From: CAYFQH01 sp964345215
GTDB taxonomy: Bacteria > Bacillota > Clostridia > Christensenellales > Aristaeellaceae
DNA: 10,149 nucleotides
Assembly: GCA_964345215.1 (NCBI GenBank)
Contig: CAYFQH010000058.1
Span: forward strand, 1 to 10,149
Direction of reading: 5' to 3'
This document shows, piece after piece, positions 1-6,072 of the stretch. The notes under the pieces are model-generated. The model was given only the letters and a program-made list of their open reading frames with translations, was not told the origin of the DNA and searched no databases. The translations under genes and the position numbers were made by a program. How positions within the stretch are numbered: position 1 is the first letter of the stretch; each line of letters begins with the position of its first letter.

Positions 1-72
1 ACAGAAGGCCGGTTTTTTACAAATAAAAAGCCGGTCTATGGAGCAGATGGGAAAAAATGGTGATAAGATAAG
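1..72. other. Left edge, non-coding, with an imperfect AT-rich stem-loop
   Basis: No gene is visible. CCGG followed by T's at 9-17 can pair with the A's and CCGG at 25-34, with one bulged G. The first part, GGCCGG followed by six T's (7-18), also looks like the right arm and T-tract of a terminator whose left arm lies outside the window. If so, it would end a plus-strand gene to the left. Only half of such a structure can be seen, so this is weakly supported. Confidence 0.3.
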
Positions 73-108
73 AAAAAATGCCCCCGCAGTAGTGATCTGC
101 AGAGGGCA
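73..108 (-). terminator. Intrinsic terminator of the ABC transporter operon
   Basis: Read on the minus strand, TGCCCTCTGCAG (108-97) pairs with CTGCGGGGGCA (89-79), with one bulged base, around a 7-nt loop. Six U's follow (78-73). It starts about 20 bp after the stop codon of the solute-binding protein gene, where the end of the four-gene operon is expected. Confidence 0.85.
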
Positions 109-128
109 AGTGTTTTTAAAGAATGGGT

Positions 129-1151
129 TTAATAGTTATCAGCGTAAATTTGGTTCCACCGTTCTAAAATAGTGGCTTTATTTTCAGTCAGCCAGTCAAT
201 ATCCCGGGTAACCCATTTAATTTCTTCGCTGGCGGGCAGGTAGGGGGTTTCATAAACAGCATTTTTGTTGGTGAATCGCAGAGTGCCCAAACGGGTACCC
301 AAATCGCTTTGGCCATCGGCACTCATTAAATAGTTTACCATGGCTTTGGCGGCGGCTTCGTTGGGAGCACCTTTAATTACAGCACAGCCAAAGGCAAAGG
401 CGGAGGCGCCGTTTTCGGGGTACTGCATTCTAATGGCATCGGAACCTGCCTTAAGCAGGGTGGAGGCACCGTCTTCATAGGTAAGGCCAACTACATATTC
501 CCCATCAGCTACGGATTTAAAGGCAACGGAAGAGGAGGTGGGGATGACCATTTTGTTCTTCATAAGGCCTTCAACAATGGCCCAAGCCTCGTCGCTGTCG
601 TTGCCGTAGGCGGCAAAGATGTTGGATAGGTTATTCCACCCCGAGGAGGAGGAGTTGGGGTCGGGCATTACAATAAGGCCCTGGAGTTTGGGGTCCATTA
701 AATCCTCGTAGGTGCGGATATCGAGCCCAAGCTCTGCTTCCAGTTCTTTGTTGATACAAAAAACGATGGTGGACAGGTGGTCGAGGCTATAAAAACCGTT
801 CGAGGATTTATAGTCGTCCATCACTTCATCTTCATAATCGCTTAGCCAGTGGAGGAAAATGTCGCTGTAGGTATCACCATCACTGTTGGACAGGGCACCC
901 CACATTACATCCCCTTGGGGGTTTTCTTTTTCGGCGGTAATACGGGCGGTTAATTCGCCGCCGGAGCCGTTTACCACTTCAATTTCAACATCGGGGTACA
1001 GTTCGGTAAAGCCGTCGATTAAGTTGTTTAGGTCATTTTCTGTCATGGAGCTGTACAAAACCAGGTTTCCGCTGATTTCCTCGGCTAAAGCACCGCCTAC
1101 AAGGCCTAAGCTCATGGCGAGAACCAGCAATAGGGTTAAAAGTTTTTTCAT
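129..1151 (-). CDS. ABC transporter substrate-binding protein, FbpA/AfuA type
   Basis: A 340-residue extracytoplasmic solute-binding protein that delivers ligand to the permease encoded just upstream. Residues 1-23 are a Sec signal peptide: Lys-Lys, a Leu/Val core, and an ALA|EE signal peptidase I site. There is no lipobox Cys, which is unusual for a monoderm Gram-positive binding protein, where a lipid anchor is normal. The mature protein resembles the periplasmic binding protein type 2 iron/sugar-phosphate/aminoethylphosphonate group: NLVLYSS at 29-35, then MPDPNSSSSGWNN at 162-174 near the hinge. The region that carries the Tyr-Tyr iron ligands in FbpA reads GLTYEDGAS (222-230), with one Tyr followed by Glu-Asp, so ferric iron is doubtful. 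The start is supported by AAGGAAGGTGA just upstream. It is the last gene of the operon, 66 bp after the permease and before the terminator at 108-73. Family assignment is firm; the ligand is inferred. Confidence 0.9.
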   Translation of the reverse strand: MKKLLTLLLVLAMSLGLVGGALAEEISGNLVLYSSMTENDLNNLIDGFTELYPDVEIEVVNGSGGELTARITAEKENPQGDVMWGALSNSDGDTYSDIFLHWLSDYEDEVMDDYKSSNGFYSLDHLSTIVFCINKELEAELGLDIRTYEDLMDPKLQGLIVMPDPNSSSSGWNNLSNIFAAYGNDSDEAWAIVEGLMKNKMVIPTSSSVAFKSVADGEYVVGLTYEDGASTLLKAGSDAIRMQYPENGASAFAFGCAVIKGAPNEAAAKAMVNYLMSADGQSDLGTRLGTLRFTNKNAVYETPYLPASEEIKWVTRDIDWLTENKATILERWNQIYADNY

Positions 1152-1217
1152 CTAGGTCACCTTCCTTATCTATTTGCTTCATACGGCACTGGTGGCCGTA
1201 AAAAGTTCGGTAGTTGA

Positions 1218-2870
1218 TTACAGCTGAAGATCCTCGGTTTTAGATACCCTAAGGTAAATCAGCAAAGAAACGGCGGTTACCGCTGTTAAAATGGCCGAAA
1301 AGGCCGCCGCCAGGCCGTAGTTGCCCCGGGAAATTGCCACATAGGCCGACATGGTTAAGGTAATGTTGCGGTTGTTGTACAAAATAATGGCGCTGGATAA
1401 TTCTGTTACAATTGATACCCAACTGAGTACCGCCCCGGATACAATGCCCGCAGCCATCATCGGCACGGTAACCTTTGTAAAGGTTTTGGCTTTGGAGGCC
1501 CCAAGGCTGATGGCTGCCTCCTCGGTACTGATGGAGATGTTTTGAAGGGTTGCCGTGGCAGATCTAATGGTGTAGGGCATTCGCCTGATGACCAGGGCCA
1601 GCACCATAATGGTGGCGGTGCCTGTAAGGGCAAAAGGCTGTTTGCCAAAGGCCAGCACCAGGGCGATACCGATAACGGAGCCTGGCATAATATAGGGCAG
1701 CATGGACATGGTATCGATGGTGTTATTTAAAAATCCCTTGCGCCTTACCACTAAATAGGCAATTAAAATGGCAAATACAATAATAATGGCCAGTGAAATA
1801 ATTCCAAAAAAGGTGGTGTTTTTAATGGAACGGGTCAATAGCTTTTTCGCTGCCAGTTGGTAGTTGATCAGAGAATAGCCTTCTTTAAACACAGCACCGT
1901 CGCTGTTTCTGAAGGAAAGAAAAATAATGTACAACTGGGGTAAAAAGGCGATGGCGATCAGGGCGTAGCAGTAGATATGCATCAAAACACCTTGAAGCCC
2001 CCCGGCCTTTTTCTTTTTAACAGGGTGCAGGGCGCTAATAGAAAAATTATACCGCTTGGTTACAATTTTTTGCACCCAAAACACCAAGGCCGTTACAATA
2101 ACTGCAATTACGCTAATTGCGGCGGCAAAGTTGTGATCGGTACCGTTTTCTCCTAGGTACTGGTTGTAAATTTCTACCGGGAAGGTTCTATACCCTTCGC
2201 CGATTAAAAGGGGGGTGCCAAAGTCGGCAAAGGCCCGCATAAACACCAAAAGAGCGGCTGCCAAAATTGTGGGCATGGCCAGCTGCAAAATAATTTTGAA
2301 AAACCGCTTAAGACCGGTGCAGCCCAGGCTTTCCGAAGCCTCTAAAAGGGTGCTGTCAATGTTTTTAAACACCCCGTTCATGTAAATAAACACCAGGGGA
2401 AACAGCTTTAGGCTTTGCACCAGCAAAATGCCCTTAAAGCCGTAAATACTGCCTATACGGATACCGAAGGTGTTTTTGATAAAGGTGGTAATAACCCCTG
2501 AGCGGCCCAGGAGCATAATCCAGGAATAGGCGCCGATAAAAGGGGCGGACATACAACAAAGGATGCTGATTACAAATAAAAACTTGGCACCTTTTAGCTG
2601 GTAAAAGGAGTAGAAGTAAGCAAAGGGAATACCGATTAAAAGGGTTACAAAGGTAATAGCCAGGGTCACCTTAAAGCTGTTTACAATGGTTTTGGTGTAA
2701 TAGCTTTGAGAAAAAAACTTTTGAAACTCCTTAAGGGTAAACTCCCCTTCGGGGGAAATAATAGACTGGCGTAAAATACCGTACATGGGATAGAGGAGAA
2801 TCAGGGCAAACAAAGCCAGGAAAAACAGGGTGACCATGGACCAAAGGTCAAATTTCAAGGTTTTTTTCAT
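1218..2870 (-). CDS. ABC transporter permease, fused two-domain (FbpB/AfuB type)
   Basis: A 550-residue inner-membrane permease with two binding-protein-dependent transport domains in one chain, so it probably works as a single polypeptide with an ATPase dimer. Hydrophobic helices fill about residues 12-275 and 295-540, roughly six per half, joined by a basic linker (HPVKKKKAG, 282-290). Each half has the EAA coupling loop that docks on the ATPase: EASESLGCTG (177-186) and EEAAISLGASKAKTF (450-464), each followed by a Pro. The length fits the fused permeases of the iron/thiamine/hexose-phosphate family (FbpB, ThiP, AfuB); the related aminoethylphosphonate systems use two separate permeases. 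ATG is preceded by AAGGAG with a 9-nt spacer. The gene begins 21 bp after the ATPase stop. No frameshift or missing domain is seen. Substrate is not readable from the permease. Confidence 0.93.
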   Translation of the reverse strand: MKKTLKFDLWSMVTLFFLALFALILLYPMYGILRQSIISPEGEFTLKEFQKFFSQSYYTKTIVNSFKVTLAITFVTLLIGIPFAYFYSFYQLKGAKFLFVISILCCMSAPFIGAYSWIMLLGRSGVITTFIKNTFGIRIGSIYGFKGILLVQSLKLFPLVFIYMNGVFKNIDSTLLEASESLGCTGLKRFFKIILQLAMPTILAAALLVFMRAFADFGTPLLIGEGYRTFPVEIYNQYLGENGTDHNFAAAISVIAVIVTALVFWVQKIVTKRYNFSISALHPVKKKKAGGLQGVLMHIYCYALIAIAFLPQLYIIFLSFRNSDGAVFKEGYSLINYQLAAKKLLTRSIKNTTFFGIISLAIIIVFAILIAYLVVRRKGFLNNTIDTMSMLPYIMPGSVIGIALVLAFGKQPFALTGTATIMVLALVIRRMPYTIRSATATLQNISISTEEAAISLGASKAKTFTKVTVPMMAAGIVSGAVLSWVSIVTELSSAIILYNNRNITLTMSAYVAISRGNYGLAAAFSAILTAVTAVSLLIYLRVSKTEDLQL

Positions 2871-2891
2871 GGTATATCACTCCTTTTCCCG

Positions 2892-4007
2892 CTACAGTAA
2901 AGCCGTGTCGTTATTTACGCCGGTTAAAATATTATCGCTGGTATCGGTGGTAAACAGGTTGATTTTGCTGGTGTTTAACCTAAGGGGAATACGGGTACCG
3001 GGGCTTATGATGCTGTCAATGGTAGATTCCTGCACAATTTCGGCCTTGGTGCCATTATCAAGGTGAACAAAATAATGGGTATTAAGGCCCAGGAACACAC
3101 AATCATCCACGGTGGCCATCATAACCTCCTCTGTTTCACCGGGGGCCAAAAGAAGCTCTTCCGGCCGTGCAGACAGGGTAATATTCTGGTCCTTTTGCCA
3201 GGCCTTTTCTACGTTGTTCATCGCCACGGTGTAAGCACCCACTGTAAGCATAGGCTGCCCATTTTTAATGATAAGGCGGCCGGGAATAATGTTGGAGCGG
3301 CCAATAAAGGTGGATACAAACAAGTTAGCAGGCCGCTGGTATAAATCTTTAGGGGTGCCGATGTGTTGAATAACGCCTGCGTTCATTACCGCAATACGGT
3401 CAGATACGGCCATGGCCTCTTCCTGATCGTGGGTAACATAAACGGTGGTAATGCCAACGCTATGCTGAATTTCTTTAATAACCGAGCGCATTTCAACCCT
3501 AAGCTTGGCATCAAGGTTGGACAAAGGCTCATCCATAAGCAGTACATCGGGCTGAATGACCAGGGCCCTGGCCAGGGCCACCCGCTGCTGCTGCCCGCCG
3601 GAGAGCTTATCGGGCATTCTGTCGGCCAGGCTGTCAATTTGCATCAATTTTAAAAACTTATCTGTCTGGGCGCCTATTTGATCTTTGGGAAACTTTTTGT
3701 TCCGCAAACCAAATTCCACGTTTTTGCGCACGGTCATGTGAGGGAAAATAGCGTAGTTTTGGAACACCATGCCAATGTTGCGCCGGGCAGGGTCCAAATG
3801 GTTAATCAGGGTTTGGTTAAAATAAAACTCGCCCCCCTCAATGGTGTTAAAGCCGGCAATCATGCGCAGCAGGGTAGTTTTACCGCAGCCCGAAGGACCT
3901 AGAAGGGTAAAAAACTCTCCCTGGCGGATGGATAGGGTCAAATCCGGAATAATGATGTTCTCCCCATATTTTTTTAAGGCGTGCTTAATGTCGATTGTAA
4001 CGCTCAA
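2892..4007 (-). CDS. ABC transporter ATP-binding protein (FbpC/PotA type)
   Basis: A 371-residue cytoplasmic ATPase that powers the importer. All nucleotide-binding elements are intact: Walker A GPSGCGKT (37-44), Q-loop Gln at 83 (VFQNYAIFPH), signature LSGGQQQRVALARAL (135-149), Walker B VLLMDEP (155-161), D-loop SNLDAK, and switch His193 (VTHDQEEAM). Residues of about 235-355 form a C-terminal TOBE-like regulatory domain, as in the FbpC/PotA/MalK group. Translation appears to begin at TTG (MSVTID), since AAGGGGG lies about 10 nt upstream and the N-terminus aligns with the normal family start. It sits 54 bp after the regulator stop and 21 bp before the permease, on the same strand, and no internal terminator is seen, so co-transcription is likely. 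Confidence 0.94.
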   Translation of the reverse strand: MSVTIDIKHALKKYGENIIIPDLTLSIRQGEFFTLLGPSGCGKTTLLRMIAGFNTIEGGEFYFNQTLINHLDPARRNIGMVFQNYAIFPHMTVRKNVEFGLRNKKFPKDQIGAQTDKFLKLMQIDSLADRMPDKLSGGQQQRVALARALVIQPDVLLMDEPLSNLDAKLRVEMRSVIKEIQHSVGITTVYVTHDQEEAMAVSDRIAVMNAGVIQHIGTPKDLYQRPANLFVSTFIGRSNIIPGRLIIKNGQPMLTVGAYTVAMNNVEKAWQKDQNITLSARPEELLLAPGETEEVMMATVDDCVFLGLNTHYFVHLDNGTKAEIVQESTIDSIISPGTRIPLRLNTSKINLFTTDTSDNILTGVNNDTALL

Positions 4008-4061
4008 AATCCTGTTCCCCCTTGTGGTTATTAGTAGTTAATTGTAGGCTTATCGACTTGT

Positions 4062-4838
4062 TTAAGGCTTTTGAGCCACCATTACCTGCAGCCCCTTATC
4101 TAAAAAGTCCTGGGCAACTGGGGCGGGCAGGTGCCAATCGGTAATTAAAAAGTCGGCCCCTTCGCAGGGCACTATGAGCGACAGGGAATCTCCGCCGTAC
4201 TTGCTGGAATCCATTAAAACATAGCTTTCTTTGGATATGGCAATCACTTGCCGCTTCATCTCCGCCTCTTGAAGGGAGGAGGTGGTAAAGCCCCGGTGCT
4301 GGCTAAAGTGGTTGCCTGTGATAAAGCCTTTATCAAAGTGCAAATACTTTAAAGCTTCCATGGCAAAAAAACCGGTACAGCATAAAATACGGTGGCGGAA
4401 CTGACCGCCGATAACCATTACGTCAATGTCTTGAGCATGGCTAAACGCCAAGACAATGTTAAGGGCGTTGGTTACTACCATTACCTGGCGCTTGTTGCCC
4501 TTTACCAATAAACGGGCCAAGGCTAAGGTGGTAGTGCCGCTGTCTAAAAAAATGGCTTCCCCATCCACAATTTGATGGTAGGCAGCTAAGGCAATACTTT
4601 CTTTTTCCGCCAAGTTTCGGGTTTCCTTCTCCCCATGGCAAAACTCTCTTAGCGTACTTTCGCTTCGAACGGCCCCGCCCCAGGTGCGTTTAAGGAGCCC
4701 TTCTTCCTCTAAAGCGGTTAAAAGCCGACGAACAGAAACCTTCGACAGCCTTAACTTATCGCTTAACAGGGCAACGGAAACCGCTGGGGTTTCCGCCAGC
4801 ATTTGAAGAATCAGGTTTTTTCGTGTCTGGATATTCAT
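4062..4838 (-). CDS. DeoR-family transcriptional regulator of the transporter operon
   Basis: A 258-residue regulator. Residues 5-56 form a DeoR-type winged helix-turn-helix (SVALLSDKLRLSKVSVRRLL, 21-40). Residues 75-235 are the DeoR sensor domain, an isomerase-like fold that in characterised members binds sugar phosphates or related phosphometabolites. Typical elements are present: DSGTTT (99-104), VVTNAL (121-126), GGQFR (144-148), EAEMKR (191-196) and DSSKYG with Lys213. An in-frame ATG 31 codons upstream (4931) is rejected: it overlaps the -10 element of the probable promoter, adds residues unlike the family, and has a poorer ribosome binding site. The ATG at 4838 has AGAGG upstream and gives the usual family length. 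First gene of the transporter operon, and probably autoregulated through the palindrome at 4978-5009. The effector is inferred. Confidence 0.9.
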   Translation of the reverse strand: MNIQTRKNLILQMLAETPAVSVALLSDKLRLSKVSVRRLLTALEEEGLLKRTWGGAVRSESTLREFCHGEKETRNLAEKESIALAAYHQIVDGEAIFLDSGTTTLALARLLVKGNKRQVMVVTNALNIVLAFSHAQDIDVMVIGGQFRHRILCCTGFFAMEALKYLHFDKGFITGNHFSQHRGFTTSSLQEAEMKRQVIAISKESYVLMDSSKYGGDSLSLIVPCEGADFLITDWHLPAPVAQDFLDKGLQVMVAQKP

Positions 4839-4926
4839 CAAAGTACCTCTAAGCCGCCTTTTAGGTAAAGGGGCTGTAACGTAAAGCGATGTATGCAGAA
4901 GGCCGATATTCGTTTTTTGTTCTATA

Positions 4927-4955
4927 AGCATAAAGCATCATTTCGAATTTGTCAA
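4927..4955 (-). promoter_or_regulatory. Sigma-A-type promoter of the regulator-transporter operon
   Basis: On the minus strand, -35 TTGACA (4955-4950) and -10 TATGCT (4932-4927) are separated by exactly 17 bp. Transcription would start near 4920, giving a leader of about 80 nt to the ATG at 4838. A TTCGTTTTTTG sequence (about 4910-4920) resembling half of the upstream palindrome overlaps the predicted start, as a repressor half-site might. Confidence 0.7.
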
Positions 4956-4977
4956 TAATTCAAAACTAAAACGATTG

Positions 4978-5009
4978 TTTCTTTCGTTTTTATACAAAAA
5001 CGAAAGAAA
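4978..5009. promoter_or_regulatory. Putative DeoR-type operator: perfect 14-bp inverted repeat
   Basis: TTTCTTTCGTTTTT (4978-4991) and AAAAACGAAAGAAA (4996-5009) are perfect reverse complements separated by ATAC. The TTTCGTTT core is characteristic of operators of several DeoR-family repressors, such as GlpR and AgaR. It lies 23 bp upstream of the -35 box of the promoter at 4927-4955. The AT-rich arms and lack of a one-sided T-tract argue against a terminator. Confidence 0.65.
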
Positions 5010-5022
5010 TGGTCACATTAAT

Positions 5023-5044
5023 AAGCCTAGTTTAAGCCTAGTTT
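5023..5044. repeat. Two tandem 11-bp repeats
   Basis: AAGCCTAGTTT occurs twice back to back (5023-5033 and 5034-5044), between the truncated AlkZ-related gene and the palindromic operator. It may be a slippage or rearrangement scar, or a binding site spaced one helical turn apart. Nothing in the sequence decides between these. Confidence 0.6.
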
Positions 5045-5055
5045 TGATTTTACCT

Positions 5056-5385
5056 TCAAGAGCTCAAAAGGTCAAGCCCTTCTGAAACAACTCTTTTATG
5101 TAAAGGCTTTAAAAACAGATGGAACCACTTTTTTGTTATATAGCCGCTTTTTTTAAAAAAGAACTTGCCGTAGCCAATGCCCAGGCCCTCATCCAAAACC
5201 CCCATGCGCCACTCCCAGGGGTCCATTTCCCGATCTCCCGTATGCCAAGCTACCGGGGTAGGGTAGGGGGGCTGCTGGTTCCAATTCCAGTTCATCACGG
5301 AATAAATCCCCTCGTTGTTGCCCCCGCCCATGGAAAAACCGGCCCGGTTCAGGGCCGCTAAAAAATCCGTGTAGTTTTGAATCAT
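5056..5385 (-). CDS. AlkZ-related protein, apparently missing its C-terminal half
   Basis: A 109-residue reading frame. Residues 45-93 carry the hallmark pattern I associate with the AlkZ-related family of small cytoplasmic Bacillota proteins: AWHTGD (46-51), DPWEWR (55-60), YGKFFFKKSGYIT (72-84), then a WF..FL segment. The biochemical role is unknown to me beyond the name relating it to AlkZ-type DNA glycosylases. From memory, family members run to about 200 residues or more. Here the match stops near residue 93, is followed by an unrelated tail (LHKRVVSEGLDLLSS) and a stop, and no continuation shows in other frames, so a 3' deletion is likely. ATG at 5385 is chosen because AGGGGG lies 8-10 nt upstream. 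The longer reading that runs through the N gap to 5541 is an artefact. Confidence 0.6.
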   Translation of the reverse strand: MIQNYTDFLAALNRAGFSMGGGNNEGIYSVMNWNWNQQPPYPTPVAWHTGDREMDPWEWRMGVLDEGLGIGYGKFFFKKSGYITKKWFHLFLKPLHKRVVSEGLDLLSS

Positions 5386-5433
5386 CCCGCTTCCCCCTTT
5401 ATGATGTTCAGGCCCGTGCCGCCTTTGTTTCAT

Positions 5434-5533
5434 NNNNNNNNNNNNNNNNNNNNNNNNNNNNNNNNNNNNNNNNNNNNNNNNNNNNNNNNNNNNNNNNNNN
5501 NNNNNNNNNNNNNNNNNNNNNNNNNNNNNNNNN
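5434..5533. other. Assembly gap (100 N) flanked by the same 8-mer
   Basis: Exactly 100 N's, the standard placeholder for a scaffold gap of unknown size. Both edges read TGTTTCAT (5426-5433 and 5534-5541). That is what a collapsed insertion sequence with an 8-bp target duplication would leave, or two contig ends that really overlap. Anything could lie inside. Confidence 0.95.
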
Positions 5534-5556
5534 TGTTTCATGCCGTATTGAAGCCG

Positions 5557-5643
5557 TTATTCCCCTTTTTTATAGCGGATTGCCAGCAGGTTGATAATCG
5601 AAATAACCATCAACGCCCCTAGAATTAAAAAGGGGGAATCCAT
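5557..5643 (-). CDS. Tiny membrane peptide (28 aa), overlapping the preceding ORF
   Basis: A 28-residue frame: MDSPF, one strongly hydrophobic segment (LILGALMVISIINLLA, 6-21), then a positive end (IRYKKGE). This is a typical single-helix membrane peptide. Its start lies inside the end of the 50-aa ORF at 5777-5625, with a 19-bp overlap in another frame, so translational coupling is possible. No clear ribosome binding site is seen. The two frames together would make one two-helix protein, so a single-base frameshift or sequencing error near 5640 is a real alternative. No family recognised. Confidence 0.4.
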   Translation of the reverse strand: MDSPFLILGALMVISIINLLAIRYKKGE

Positions 5644-5777
5644 AAGCCATCGTTTATCATTTCAAAATAATCCATGTTGTTTTGTACGTGTGTACAATAG
5701 ATCATCGTTAGCTGTATTGAAAGGGCAAGCAACGACAGGACGATCACTCCATCATAAAAATATTTTTTCTTCTGCAT
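5625..5777 (-). CDS. Small single-helix membrane protein (50 aa)
   Basis: A 50-residue frame with Lys3-5, one hydrophobic segment at about residues 11-27 (VIVLSLLALSIQLTMIY), then a polar tail ending IPPF. An AAGGTG motif lies 6 nt before the ATG at 5777. A second in-frame ATG at 5783 is too close to that motif. It is the first gene after about 300 bp without genes downstream of the amide ligase. Not recognised. It may form one unit with the overlapping 28-aa peptide. The good ribosome binding site and membrane character support a real gene, but it is short. Confidence 0.5.
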   Translation of the reverse strand: MQKKKYFYDGVIVLSLLALSIQLTMIYCTHVQNNMDYFEMINDGLWIPPF

Positions 5778-5783
5778 TGTCAT

Positions 5784-6072
5784 CACCTTTTTTCATAAAA
5801 ATAATAATACAGCATCCTTGTCCAGGGCCTCACTTTTATATAAAGGCGTCTTGCCGGCTTTATACATTCCACCCTTTATGTTTGGTTTTTTTGAGCGTTT
5901 ATGCAGCATCCTTGCCTTTTCATCCCTGTCCATCCATTTTTTGTGGCCATTTCTCACCACTTCAGCTGCTTTCAGCCTCCATCCGGCTTGTGGTGTTTTT
6001 TGCCAAAGGCCTTTTACCTTAACCCTTGCCCCTTTAAAACAGGTATCCCCGTCAGGCAGGGCCGGCGCTCCC
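5784..6072. other. About 290 bp without a convincing gene; one CACCAC/GTGGTG stem
   Basis: Plus-strand open frames here lack ribosome binding sites and resemble no family, so I call no gene. CACCAC (5955-5960) and GTGGTG (5990-5995) form a 6-bp stem around 29 nt, followed by six T's (5996-6001), which is weakly terminator-like on the plus strand. CAGCATCCTTG occurs twice (5810-5820 and 5904-5914). A GGCGCT/AGCGCC hairpin (6064-6079) spans the stop codon of the amide ligase but has no T-tract on either strand. No clear promoter for the small membrane ORFs is seen. Confidence 0.5.

Noticed and set aside
4839..4931. Longer N-terminus for the DeoR regulator (ATG at 4931, 31 extra residues)
   Set aside because: That ATG overlaps the -10 box of the predicted promoter, has no good ribosome binding site, and the added residues do not belong to the family. 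The ATG at 4838 gives the usual length with the HTH at the N-terminus.
5386..5541. Extension of the AlkZ-related frame through the N's to an ATG beside the gap
   Set aside because: The frame through 100 N's is meaningless because the gap length is arbitrary; the residues before 5385 do not resemble the family and the internal ATG has its own ribosome binding site.
5557..5777. Precursor peptides for the asparagine-synthetase-like ligase (RiPP idea)
   Set aside because: Both peptides look like membrane helices, with no leader/core division, and no peptidase or recognition-element gene lies nearby.
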